In this document: positions 22,084 through 30,340 of the stretch, one piece after another | Position numbering within the stretch: the stretch's first letter is position 1 | Layout: every line of letters begins with the position of its first letter | Source: Acidobacteriota bacterium | Lineage (GTDB): Bacteria > Actinomycetota > Acidimicrobiia > Acidimicrobiales > Palsa-688 | Direction: 5' to 3' | DNA: 34,459 bases | NCBI GenBank assembly: GCA_028876385.1 | Contig: JAGWSF010000091.1 | Location: forward strand, 1 to 34,459 | The notes under the pieces: generated by a model | Told to the model about the DNA's origin: nothing | Databases searched by the model: none | Seen by the model: the letters and a program-made list of their open reading frames with translations, nothing else | Translations under genes and position numbers: made by a program

Positions 22084-23532
22084 ATGAGCGGGGTGCTGGT
22101 CATAGACGTCGGCACCTCCAGCGTGCGGGCCGCCCTCGTCGACGACAGGGGCGCGGTGCTCCACGTCGCCCGGCGGCCCACGCCTGCGTCGGTCCCCTTC
22201 CCCGGGCTGGTCGAGTTCGATCCGGCGGCCCTCGCCCGCGCCGCGCTGGAGGCCGCCGCCGAGACCCTCGCCCGCTGCCCCACCCCGCCCCTGGCCCTCG
22301 GCGTGACCACCCAACGGGCGTCGACGGTGGCCTGGGACGGGGCGACGGGCCAGCCCGTCGGACCGGGTCTGGGCTGGCAGGACCTGCGCACGGTGGGCCG
22401 CTGCCTGGAACTGCAGGGGGCCGGCCTGCGCTTCTCGCCGAGCGAGTCGGCCACCAAGTTCGCCTGGCACGTCGAGCAGATGGGCGCAGGCCGTCCCGCC
22501 GACCTGCGCCTCGGGACGGTCGACAGCTGGATCGTCTGGAACCTCACCGGGGGCGCCCGGCACCTCACCGACGCCACCAACGCCGGCGTCACCGGGCTCT
22601 ACAGCGCGGCCACCGGCGCTTGGCGCGGCGACCGCCTCGAGGTCCTCGGCCTCGATCCGGCGTGGCTGCCGCAGATCACCGACACCTCGGGTGACCTCGG
22701 GGTCGCGGTGAGCCTCGGCGACCTGCCGCTGACCGCAGTGGTCGGCGACCAGCAGGCGTCCCTCATCGGTCAGTCCTGCACCCGGCCGGGCCTGGCCAAG
22801 GCCACCTTCGGAACCGGCGCCATGCTCGACGTGTGCCTCGGACCGAACCCCCCGTCGGCCGAGGTCCGCACTGAGCGGGGCTGTTTTCCGATCATCGCCT
22901 GGCGGATCGCCGGCGCGCTCACCTGGGGCAGCGAGGCCATCATGCTCTGCGCCGGGTCGGCGGTCGACTGGCTGGTCGAGGACCTCGGCGTCCTCGACGA
23001 GGCCGCCGCCTCGCAGGCCGTGGCGGCCGGATGCCAAGACACCGGCGGGGTGATCATGGTGCCCGCCCTGCTCGGCTTCGGGACACCGCAGTGGGACTTC
23101 GGCGCCCGGGGTTCGGTGTTCGGACTGACCCGGGGCAGTGGCCGGGCCGAGCTGGTGCGCGCCGTGCTCGAGGGGGTGGCCCACTCCGGAGCCGACCTGC
23201 TCGAGGCCACCGAGGCCGACACCGGCCTGTCCATCCCGTCGCTCAGGGTGGACGGCGGCATGTCGGTCAACGAGGTCTTCGTCCAGGCCCTCGCCGACGC
23301 CTGCGGCCGGCCGGTGGAGGTGTCGCCCGAGGTGGAGGCGACCACTCTCGGGGCCGGCTACCTGGCCGGCCTGAGGGTCGGCATGTGGGACGACCTGGAC
23401 CACATCGCCGCCGCCTGGTCGCCCCGGGTGGTCGTGGCCCCGAGCGGGAAGGACCCCGGGCGCGACCGTTGGAGGGAAGCGACCGAACGGGCCGGGCACT
23501 GGATACCCGACCTGTCGGGCATCCGCTTCTGA
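22084..23532 (+). CDS. FGGY-family carbohydrate kinase, divergent glycerol-kinase paralog
   Basis: A 482-residue kinase with the FGGY fold: DVGTSSVRAAL phosphate loop, GWQDLRT, GTVDSWIVWNLTGG, VGDQQASLIGQ with the catalytic Asp, and DGGMSVNEVF and ATTLGAGYLAG in the C-terminal half. It aligns almost residue for residue with GlpK at 1334, but the glycerol-binding signature QRETT is QRAST (Glu79 to Ala), DPYFSATK is SPSESATK (Tyr lost), and the GTGSF Phe is replaced (GTGAM). Arg, Trp and Asp remain. The substrate is therefore probably not glycerol; an alkylglycerol or another polyol would fit the neighbours. It lies 58 bp after the AGPS-like gene and is probably cotranscribed. Confidence 0.87.
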   Translation: MSGVLVIDVGTSSVRAALVDDRGAVLHVARRPTPASVPFPGLVEFDPAALARAALEAAAETLARCPTPPLALGVTTQRASTVAWDGATGQPVGPGLGWQDLRTVGRCLELQGAGLRFSPSESATKFAWHVEQMGAGRPADLRLGTVDSWIVWNLTGGARHLTDATNAGVTGLYSAATGAWRGDRLEVLGLDPAWLPQITDTSGDLGVAVSLGDLPLTAVVGDQQASLIGQSCTRPGLAKATFGTGAMLDVCLGPNPPSAEVRTERGCFPIIAWRIAGALTWGSEAIMLCAGSAVDWLVEDLGVLDEAAASQAVAAGCQDTGGVIMVPALLGFGTPQWDFGARGSVFGLTRGSGRAELVRAVLEGVAHSGADLLEATEADTGLSIPSLRVDGGMSVNEVFVQALADACGRPVEVSPEVEATTLGAGYLAGLRVGMWDDLDHIAAAWSPRVVVAPSGKDPGRDRWREATERAGHWIPDLSGIRF

Positions 23533-23547
23533 ACGCCCGGCGCCCGT

Positions 23548-23567
23548 CGGGATTCAGTCCCCGACCC
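23548..23567. repeat. Inverted repeat after the FGGY kinase
   Basis: GTCGGG and CCCGAC enclose ATTCAGTC just after the kinase stop; a further GC-rich hairpin (GCCGCCGGGCGGC) follows near 23583-23596. No T-run is present. Together they may end the glpD transcript. Confidence 0.4.
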
Positions 23568-23630
23568 CCGTCCGGATCAGTCGCCGCCGGGCGGCGCCGG
23601 CGCCCCAGGCGTGCACCGTTTGATACGGAT

Positions 23631-23636
23631 TAGGGT
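23631..23636 (+). promoter_or_regulatory. Leaderless-type -10 (TAGGGT) of the Pr6Pr-like gene
   Basis: TAGGGT is exactly seven bases before ATG 23644, with no ribosome binding site. An alternative AT-rich element, TTATAG, directly abuts the start and is too close to act as a -10 for this ATG. Confidence 0.5.
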
Positions 23637-23643
23637 CTTATAG

Positions 23644-24324
23644 ATGCTTGTGCGCGCCTGGCATTTCACCATCGCCGTCCTCGTCGCCGCGGCGATAGTC
23701 CTGCAGATCGTGATCGCCATCCGGGTGAGCGGAAGCCCTCACGACGTCAGCGTCGGGCTCCTGCGGGGCAGTTCGCTGCCCGGGCGGATCATCCGGGTGC
23801 TCAGCTTCTTCACCATCGAGAGCAACCTGTTGTGCGGGATCGTGTCAGCCCAACTGGCACGGCGCCCGGCACGCGACGGGGTTTGGTGGCGACCGCTCCG
23901 GCTGGCCGCGCTGTTCGGTATCACGGTGACGGGCATCGTGTACTCCACGGTTCTGGCCCGTATCCATCAGCCCAACGGGGTGGCCGAGACCGCGGTCAAC
24001 ACCGTCGTCCACTACATCGTGCCCGTCATGATGGTCGTCGGGTGGCTGGTCGCCGGGCCCCGGCCCCGCATCGACGTTCGTACCGTCTGGTTCTCTCTGA
24101 TCTTCCCGGTCGCGTGGTTCGCCTACACGCTCGTGCGGGGCGCCATCTGGAAGTGGTACCCCTATCCGTTCGTAGATGTGACGACCCACGGTTACGCCCG
24201 CGTGATCGGCAACGCCCTGCTCGTCACGGTGGTGCTGGCCGTCGTGGCCGCCCTGTTCGCGGTGGGCGATCGGCGCCTACCTCCCGCACCCGACGCCCGG
24301 GTCGCGGTGGCGACGGCGGGTTAG
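23644..24324 (+). CDS. Pr6Pr-family multipass membrane protein
   Basis: A 226-residue integral membrane protein with about six transmembrane helices (near 5-26, 50-68, 83-105, 118-138, 150-165 and 190-212). The stretches LSFFTIESNLLCG, LARIHQPNGVAETAVNTVVHYIVP and WKWYPYPFVDVTTHGYARV match the Pr6Pr family of bacterial membrane proteins, whose function is unknown. The conserved Asn, His and Asp residues at membrane boundaries are intact. It is followed 12 bases later by the DUF2252 gene and is probably cotranscribed with it. Confidence 0.8.
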   Translation: MLVRAWHFTIAVLVAAAIVLQIVIAIRVSGSPHDVSVGLLRGSSLPGRIIRVLSFFTIESNLLCGIVSAQLARRPARDGVWWRPLRLAALFGITVTGIVYSTVLARIHQPNGVAETAVNTVVHYIVPVMMVVGWLVAGPRPRIDVRTVWFSLIFPVAWFAYTLVRGAIWKWYPYPFVDVTTHGYARVIGNALLVTVVLAVVAALFAVGDRRLPPAPDARVAVATAG

Positions 24325-24336
24325 GGGCCGACTCCG

Positions 24337-25782
24337 ATGGCATCGCGAGAGGGGGCGTTCGCACCGGCGTGGCGGCGGGCCCATCTCACGCCGCAACAGC
24401 GGGTAGCCCGGGGGCGGGCGGCGAGAGGCACCACCCCGAGGTCGCTCCACGGCCGATGGACGGCACGGCCAGACCGACCGGAACCCGTCGCGCTGCTGGA
24501 GGACCAGGCCCGCACCCGGGTGCCGGAGCTGGTACCCATCCGCTACGGGCGCATGGCCGTCTCGCCGTTCACCTTCTACCGCGGCGCGGCCCTGATCATG
24601 GCGTCGGATTTGTCAGTCACCCCCGTGTCGGGGGTGACGGTCCAGCTGTGCGGAGACGCTCACCTGTCCAACTTCGGGCTGTTCGGCTCGCCCGAGCGGC
24701 GCATGCTCTTCGATATCAACGACTTCGACGAGACGCTCCCCGGACCGTGGGAGTGGGATGTCAAGCGGCTGGCGGCCAGCTTCGAGATCCTCGGTCGCGA
24801 ACGGGGGTTCACTCCGGCCCAGCGCCAGGACATCGTCCGCGACGGGGTCCGCGAGTACCGGGACCGCATCCGCCAGGCCGCGGGCATGCCGACCCTGGAC
24901 GCGTGGTACGACCAGCTCGAGGCCGACACGCTGATGCGGCTCGTGCATGACGAGGTGCAGGTGAGACAGCTGGGACGCCGAGACGCCCGCAAGGCCGAGC
25001 GCATCGTCTCGGAGGCCTACACCCGCGACAGCACCCGGGTGCTGGCCCGGCGGGCCGGCCGGGTCGGCGGCGATCTGCGGATCATGCCCGACCCGCCGCT
25101 CATCGTCCCGATCGAGGATCTGGCCCGCCCCGGCAGCGCGTGGGAGGACCCCGCTCCACTCATCAAGAAGCTCCTCGCTTCCTACCGGCGCACCCTCGGT
25201 CGCCACGGGCATCCCCTCGAGGAGTTCCGTTACGTCCACGCCGCCCGCAAGGTGGTGGGTGTCGGCAGCGTCGGGACCCGCTGCTACATCCTCCTGCTCG
25301 TGGGACGCGACGAGACCGACCCGCTGTTCCTGCAGGTGAAAGAAGCCCAGCCATCGGTGCTCGAACGGTTCCTGCCCCGCAGCACCTACAAACAGCACGG
25401 AGAGCGGGTCGTCGCCGGGCAGCGCCTGATGCAGGCGGCTACCGACATCTTCCTCGGATGGCAGCGGATATCCGGCCTCGACGGCGTCACCCGGGACTAC
25501 TACGTGCGGCAGTTCCAGGACTGGAAGGGTTCGCTCGAAACCGACCGCCTCCAGCCCGGCGCGGCGAGCGTCTACTCACGGGTCTGTGCCGCCACCCTGG
25601 CCCGGGCCCACGCCCGCTGGGGGGACCGAATCGCCATCTCCTCCTACCTGGGCAAGTCCGACGCGTTCGAACAGGCGATCGCCCGGTTCGCCTCCGCCTA
25701 CGCCGACCAGAACGAGAGGGATCACCAAGCGCTGGTCGAGGCCATCCGGACCGGTCGCCTCCCCGCCGAGGCCGGTGTCTGA
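24337..25782 (+). CDS. DUF2252 family protein (kinase-like fold)
   Basis: A 481-residue soluble protein of the DUF2252 family. LCGDAHLSNFGLF followed by DINDFDETLPGPWEWDVKRLAAS resembles the catalytic loop and metal-binding Asp of aminoglycoside-phosphotransferase-like kinases, and RYVHAARKVVGVGSVGTRCYILLL carries the conserved GVGSVG loop. The substrate is unknown. The ATG has no strong ribosome binding site and lies 12 bases after the Pr6Pr stop. The length is typical of the family. Confidence 0.85.
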   Translation: MASREGAFAPAWRRAHLTPQQRVARGRAARGTTPRSLHGRWTARPDRPEPVALLEDQARTRVPELVPIRYGRMAVSPFTFYRGAALIMASDLSVTPVSGVTVQLCGDAHLSNFGLFGSPERRMLFDINDFDETLPGPWEWDVKRLAASFEILGRERGFTPAQRQDIVRDGVREYRDRIRQAAGMPTLDAWYDQLEADTLMRLVHDEVQVRQLGRRDARKAERIVSEAYTRDSTRVLARRAGRVGGDLRIMPDPPLIVPIEDLARPGSAWEDPAPLIKKLLASYRRTLGRHGHPLEEFRYVHAARKVVGVGSVGTRCYILLLVGRDETDPLFLQVKEAQPSVLERFLPRSTYKQHGERVVAGQRLMQAATDIFLGWQRISGLDGVTRDYYVRQFQDWKGSLETDRLQPGAASVYSRVCAATLARAHARWGDRIAISSYLGKSDAFEQAIARFASAYADQNERDHQALVEAIRTGRLPAEAGV

Positions 25783-25857
25783 AGGCCGTCCCGCCTGCGC
25801 CGCGGCACCGGCCGCTCCTGATCCCGTCGTCACGGCAAACGGCCAGACTGGTGGACT

Positions 25858-26697
25858 ATGACCCTTCTCGCGACCGACTGGGCCACGATCTCCTCGCTGG
25901 CGACGGGGGCCGGCACGCTGGTCCTGGCCATCGCAACCTTTGCCGCAGTTCGCTCCTCGAACCGTTCGGCCCGCATCGCGGAAGCAGCTCTGCAGGAGCA
26001 GAGACGACCCGTGCTGGCCCCGTCCCGACTGGAGGACCCCAAGCAGAAGATCATGTTCCTCGGTGGCCACTGGGTCAGCGCCGAGGGCGGACGGGCCGCG
26101 GTCGAGCACCAGGACGGGATCGTCTACCTCGCCATCAGCCTCCGAAATGTCGGCAGTGGCATCGCGGTATGCCAGGGGTGGACGCTTCGAGCCGGCCTCG
26201 GCACCTCCCGGGATTATCCCACCCACGCCCCGCTCGACCAGTTCCGGCTCCAAACCCGCGACCTCTACATCCCGGCGGCCGACATAGGCATGTGGCAAGG
26301 GGCCCTGCGCCATCCCGACGACCCATCCCGTATCGCTGCAGCCGAGGCCATCGACGCCCGTCAGTCGCTGACCGTGGAGCTGCTCTACACCGACCAGATC
26401 GGCGGTCAACGCACGATCTCCCGCATCGGTCTCATTCCGACCAACGACATGTGGCTGGCCAGCCTCAACCGGCACTGGTACCTCGACTGGGACGGACCCC
26501 GCCCGGAAAGCCTGACCATGGCCGCCGCTGAGGTCGTGCTCCGAGAACACGACGCCGCCCAGCAACGACGCGCCGCCCGAGAGCAGGAGCATCCACGCCC
26601 GGTCAGTAGCCCCCCATCTCACCTTGACGACGCCGCACCGGGTTTGCTTCCGAACGTCCCGTCACGAACCGACACCGGCGCAGATCGGTGGCCGTAA
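25858..26697 (+). CDS. Hypothetical protein with one N-terminal membrane segment
   Basis: A 279-residue protein I do not recognise. Residues about 10-30 (ISSLATGAGTLVLAIATFAAV) form one hydrophobic helix, followed by SSNRSARIAEAALQEQRRPVLAPS, the pattern of the many small membrane-anchored bacterial proteins whose N-terminal helix is followed by an Ig-like or beta-rich cytoplasmic domain (here IVYLAISLRNVGSGIAVCQGW). The last 60 residues are polar and look disordered. Codon usage and third-position GC match the neighbours. It converges on Ku across a 118-bp gap holding an imperfect hairpin near 26704-26737. Confidence 0.65.
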   Translation: MTLLATDWATISSLATGAGTLVLAIATFAAVRSSNRSARIAEAALQEQRRPVLAPSRLEDPKQKIMFLGGHWVSAEGGRAAVEHQDGIVYLAISLRNVGSGIAVCQGWTLRAGLGTSRDYPTHAPLDQFRLQTRDLYIPAADIGMWQGALRHPDDPSRIAAAEAIDARQSLTVELLYTDQIGGQRTISRIGLIPTNDMWLASLNRHWYLDWDGPRPESLTMAAAEVVLREHDAAQQRRAAREQEHPRPVSSPPSHLDDAAPGLLPNVPSRTDTGADRWP

Positions 26698-26815
26698 GCG
26701 CCAGAGAGGTGACTGAGACGGAGACCGTCACTCTCAGCCACGGGGCCGCGCCCCTCACCGTCCTCGTGCGGCGCCGTCTGGGCGGCGTCCGAGGCCGTCC
26801 CCGCCGGGGGCGCCG

Positions 26816-27601
26816 TCAGGCCGACTGGCGGGCCCGGGCCAGGCTGGCCTCCAGGGCGGCCATCAGGTCGACCACCGGCGCCGGCTCGCTCGCCGGCTCG
26901 GGGGCGGAGATGATCTCACCGTCGGCCTTGGCCTCGATCAGAGCCATGACCTTCTCCCGGTAGTCGTCCCGGTACTTGTCGGGCTCGAAGGGAGCGGAGA
27001 GCGACTCGACCAGCTGGGCGGCCATCTGCAGCTCCCGGTCGCTCGGCGAGGTGTTCTGTGCAGTCGGCACCTCGAGGGTCCCCGGGTCGACCACCTCGTC
27101 GGAGTAGAGCATGGTCGACAGCACCAGGACCCCGTCGCGGGCCCTCAGGGCGGCCAGATACTGCTTGGTGCGCAGCACGAACCGCCCGAGCGCCACCTTT
27201 CCGCACCGCTGCATGGTCTCCACGAGCAGGGCGTAGGGCTTCTCGGCCCGCCCGTCGGGAACCAGGTAGTAGGACTTCTCGAAGTAGACCGGGTCGATCT
27301 CGGCGAGGTCCACGAACTCCTCGATGTCGATGTTGCGGGTCATCTCGACATCGATGGATGCCAGCTCCTCAGGCTCGACGACCACGTAGCGACCCCCGCC
27401 GAGGTCGTATCCCTTCACGATGTGGCTGTAGTCGACCTCCTCCCCGTCGGCCGAACAGACCCGCTTCTGGCTGATCCGGGCCCCGTCGGCGTCGTGGAGC
27501 TGGTGGAACCGGACGTCCTTCGGGGACTGGGCTGTGGTCAGCTTCACCGGCACATTGACCAGCCCGAAACTCACTGATCCACTCCAGATGGCGCGGGGCA
27601 T
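26816..27601 (-). CDS. ku: Bacterial Ku, non-homologous end-joining DNA-end-binding protein
   Basis: A 261-residue Ku core. MPRAIWSGSVSFGLVNVPVKL is the diagnostic N-terminus; RFHQLHDADGARISQKRVC, YFEKSYYLVPD and KPYALLVETM complete the ring-forming domain. Homodimeric Ku threads onto DNA ends and recruits LigD; no ligD is visible here. The C-terminal extension is short (PEPASEPAPVVDLMAALEASLARARQSA). ATG 27601 was chosen by homology; the frame remains open to 28414 only as an antisense shadow of nurA. It is divergent from nurA with 16 bp between start codons. Confidence 0.95.
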   Translation of the reverse strand: MPRAIWSGSVSFGLVNVPVKLTTAQSPKDVRFHQLHDADGARISQKRVCSADGEEVDYSHIVKGYDLGGGRYVVVEPEELASIDVEMTRNIDIEEFVDLAEIDPVYFEKSYYLVPDGRAEKPYALLVETMQRCGKVALGRFVLRTKQYLAALRARDGVLVLSTMLYSDEVVDPGTLEVPTAQNTSPSDRELQMAAQLVESLSAPFEPDKYRDDYREKVMALIEAKADGEIISAPEPASEPAPVVDLMAALEASLARARQSA

Positions 27602-27617
27602 GAGAACATTCTTCCCG

Positions 27618-28658
27618 ATGCCGGAGCTCTCCTCCCCGAAGTTGTCACTTGTGCCCCCGGTCGCCCCCGCCACCGACGGCCCGACAGACGGGTCCCTCGA
27701 CGCCGTCTCGCAGCGCCTGGCCTCCCTGCTCGGCTCGGGGGGGACCGGCTTGCTGGATCCCTCCGGCCACGAGCTCATCTTCGAGACGTCGCTCGAACCG
27801 CGGCTCCTCGATCGGGCCGAGTCACCCCCGGTCCAGGCCTGGGCGGTCGACGGCGGGCAGTGCCTGGTCGCTGACGCCCGCTGCCTCCAGGTGTTCGCCA
27901 CCCGCTCGGCCCGGGTCTGCTGGTCGGGCGGCCGCTCAGTGGTCGAGGAGGCCGGTGACCTGCAGGTCTGGCTTCTCGGCCCGGGCCAATCCGAGGGGAT
28001 CCGCCGCCAGCTCGGCGCGCCCGTGACCGACGACTGTGTCATCGATGTCAACCTGCTGCGGGAGTGGGGTGAATGGTCCGAGGCCTCGGCCTGCGTCGAC
28101 GAGGCCCTCCCTGGTGCTCTGATCCTCGTCGACGGCGACCTGGCGCCCGACTGGCGCATCTCCCCCGACTGGCTGGCGGGCCTGCTCGACCGCGCCGACG
28201 ACCGCTCCGTGACCCTGATCGGGGTCACCAAGCACACCGCCCTCTCGTGGGGCGGCGCCCCGCTACTCGGGGTCCTCGAACGCATGGCCGAGGAGAACCT
28301 CGGGCCGCGCTCGATGTGGTGGGTTCCGGTGGCCCGCACCGAACCTTCGGTCGGCCCCGGCACGCAGGTCGTCGTCGCCCGGCTCGACCCAGACGCCCGC
28401 TTCGCCTTCCGCATCGACCTGCCCGGCTACGTGGACCCGGCGTTGGCGCTACCGGTGCTGGGCGCCCTCTGCGACGACGCCGGCTTTCCCGGCTACCCGT
28501 ACCCGCTGAGCACCGCCGACCGCCTCGCCGCCTGCCCCACCTGGGTCCGGGAGGACCTGCGCCACCGCATCGACGACCGCCTCGACCGGGCCGGGATCAC
28601 CCCCGAGGTCCGCGAGCGGGCCTTCGCCGACCGCCACCGCCTCATGGAGCGATACTGA
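27618..28658 (+). CDS. nurA: NurA-type 5'-3' nuclease
   Basis: A 347-residue NurA-domain protein. The RNase H-like fold's first catalytic Asp lies in WAVDGGQCLV (D78), and the C-terminal HRLMERY and TLIGVTKHT stretches fit the family. In archaea NurA works with the HerA translocase and Mre11-Rad50 to resect broken DNA ends to 3' overhangs. HerA follows after five bases, so they are one operon. The start is uncertain: ATG 27618 gives 347 residues, GTG 27651 (after an AT-rich stretch) gives 336. Function is assigned by fold and by the adjacent herA. Confidence 0.87.
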   Translation: MPELSSPKLSLVPPVAPATDGPTDGSLDAVSQRLASLLGSGGTGLLDPSGHELIFETSLEPRLLDRAESPPVQAWAVDGGQCLVADARCLQVFATRSARVCWSGGRSVVEEAGDLQVWLLGPGQSEGIRRQLGAPVTDDCVIDVNLLREWGEWSEASACVDEALPGALILVDGDLAPDWRISPDWLAGLLDRADDRSVTLIGVTKHTALSWGGAPLLGVLERMAEENLGPRSMWWVPVARTEPSVGPGTQVVVARLDPDARFAFRIDLPGYVDPALALPVLGALCDDAGFPGYPYPLSTADRLAACPTWVREDLRHRIDDRLDRAGITPEVRERAFADRHRLMERY

Positions 28659-28663
28659 CACCC

Positions 28664-30289
28664 ATGAACCCGACGCCGGCGAGAGGCCGGCTCTTCGGTC
28701 GCAATGTCCTCGAAGCTTTCTTCCGGGCGGCGCCCGACGAGGACCTCTTCATCGGCGAGCTGCTCGTCGGCGTCGACGAGGCCACCGATCGCCGCTACAT
28801 CTTCCGGGTCGTGGACGTCACCTACGGGACCGAGCACCGCGAGCCCGGCTGGGCCGAGCGGGTGGCCGGGACCCTGCTCGCCGACGACGCCCGCGGGGCG
28901 CCGGGCGAGCACCCCCTCCACGAGCAGGATCGGCGCACCTACCGGGTCGCCGAGTGCCGCTGCCTCGGGTACCTGGCCCCCGCCCCGTCCGGGTCGCCGG
29001 CCCGGACGGTGTTCCGCAAGCCCAAGAGCCTCCCGACTCAGTTCTCGGCGGTGGTGGCTCCCACCCCCGAGGACTTCGCCTTCCTGTCCGAGCGGATGGG
29101 CGACCTCCCCATCGGCAAGCTGCGCAGCGGCGAAACCGTCGTCGATTTCGAGGTCGGGATACCCGGCGCGTCCCTGGCGTCGCACATCGGCGTGTTCGCC
29201 ACCACCGGGATGGGCAAGTCCAACCTCATGCAGGTCCTGTGCGGGGCGGTCATGCAGACCAACGGTCGCTACTCCATGCTGGTCATCGACCCTCACGGCG
29301 AGTACCGCAGCGCCCTCGGCCGTCACCCCTGGGCCGAGTCGGCGCTGCGGGTCTACGCCAACCGGTCGCTGCCCGGCTCCAACGCCTTGCGCATCGCGCT
29401 GGCCGAGCTCACCGTCGACGACCTGCGCACCGCCTACGAGTGGAGCCGACCCCAGGAGGAGGCGCTCTACGAGCTCGAGCGGCACTACAGCGGCTCGCCG
29501 GCAGGCCGGTCCGGTTCAGGGGGACGCGTCGAGGGTCTGGCCTGGCTGGCCGAGTTCGCCCGCCTGGAGGACCTGGCCGGGTTCCGCGACGTCGAGCTGT
29601 CGGCCCGGGTGGCCCTGTCCACCCTGCAAGTCGTGCACCGCCGGGCCCGGCGGATCGTGGACCTGCGCTGCGTGTCCGCCGACCCGGCGGTGTCGGCGGG
29701 GGGGCGGATCATCGACGACCTGCTGGGCGGCAAGGTGGTCCTGGTGGACGTGAGCGGGCTGGGCTCGACCGAGGAGGTCCTCGTCGGGTCCTTCCTCGCC
29801 CGGCGGGTCCTAGAGACCTGGCAGGAGGCCTACCTCGACGACCCCGAGCGCCACGCCCGGATGCCCGTGGTCTGCATCGCCTTGGAGGAGGCCCAGCGGG
29901 TGCTCGGCTCGTCGCGCGACCGCGAGTCCAACGTCTTCCCCCGGGTGGCCCGCGAGGGCCGCAAGTTCGCCGTCGGGCTGTGTGCCGTCACCCAGCAGCC
30001 CAAGCTTCTCGACGACGAGCTGCTCAGCCAGTTCAACACCTTCTTCATCCTGGGGTTGGCCGACGAGAAGGACCGCAACATGCTGCGGGGCGCCTCCAAA
30101 CAGGACATCAGCGCCCAGGGCGCCGAGATCCAGACGCTGATGCCCGGCGAATGCCTGCTGGTCAATCTGGCCGCCCCTTTCGCGGTGCCCGCCCACGTGC
30201 ATCTCTACTCCGACGTGCTCGCCACCACCGCCCCTCCCCCGGCCCCCCGCCCGTCGGCGCCCGCCCACGTGTCGGCTCTGGTGGACTGA
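28664..30289 (+). CDS. herA: HerA-type hexameric DNA translocase
   Basis: A 541-residue FtsK/HerA ATPase. Residues about 5-110 are the N-terminal HAS-barrel-like region; the Walker A motif TTGMGKS is at 180-186 (Lys185); VIDPHGEYRSAL follows in the HerA pattern; the Walker B is VVCIALEEAQ near 402-410; and SQFNTFFILGLADEKDR is close to the sensor/arginine-finger area. HerA pumps DNA and stimulates NurA. ATG 28664 lies five bases after the nurA stop. The frame extends much further upstream but only as an overlapping shadow. Confidence 0.92.
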   Translation: MNPTPARGRLFGRNVLEAFFRAAPDEDLFIGELLVGVDEATDRRYIFRVVDVTYGTEHREPGWAERVAGTLLADDARGAPGEHPLHEQDRRTYRVAECRCLGYLAPAPSGSPARTVFRKPKSLPTQFSAVVAPTPEDFAFLSERMGDLPIGKLRSGETVVDFEVGIPGASLASHIGVFATTGMGKSNLMQVLCGAVMQTNGRYSMLVIDPHGEYRSALGRHPWAESALRVYANRSLPGSNALRIALAELTVDDLRTAYEWSRPQEEALYELERHYSGSPAGRSGSGGRVEGLAWLAEFARLEDLAGFRDVELSARVALSTLQVVHRRARRIVDLRCVSADPAVSAGGRIIDDLLGGKVVLVDVSGLGSTEEVLVGSFLARRVLETWQEAYLDDPERHARMPVVCIALEEAQRVLGSSRDRESNVFPRVAREGRKFAVGLCAVTQQPKLLDDELLSQFNTFFILGLADEKDRNMLRGASKQDISAQGAEIQTLMPGECLLVNLAAPFAVPAHVHLYSDVLATTAPPPAPRPSAPAHVSALVD

Positions 30290-30340
30290 GAAGCTGCCGG
30301 CCGACACCGCCGGGGGGCAGGCCCCTCGTGGCGGCAAATC

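Noticed and set aside
27602..28414. N-terminal extension of Ku
   Set aside because: The added residues are Ser/Arg-rich antisense of nurA; Ku homology begins precisely at MPRAIWSGSVSFGLV.
28073..28663. N-terminal extension of HerA
   Set aside because: It overlaps nurA out of frame and is Arg/Pro-rich; the ATG at 28664, five bases after the nurA stop, gives the expected HerA N-terminus.
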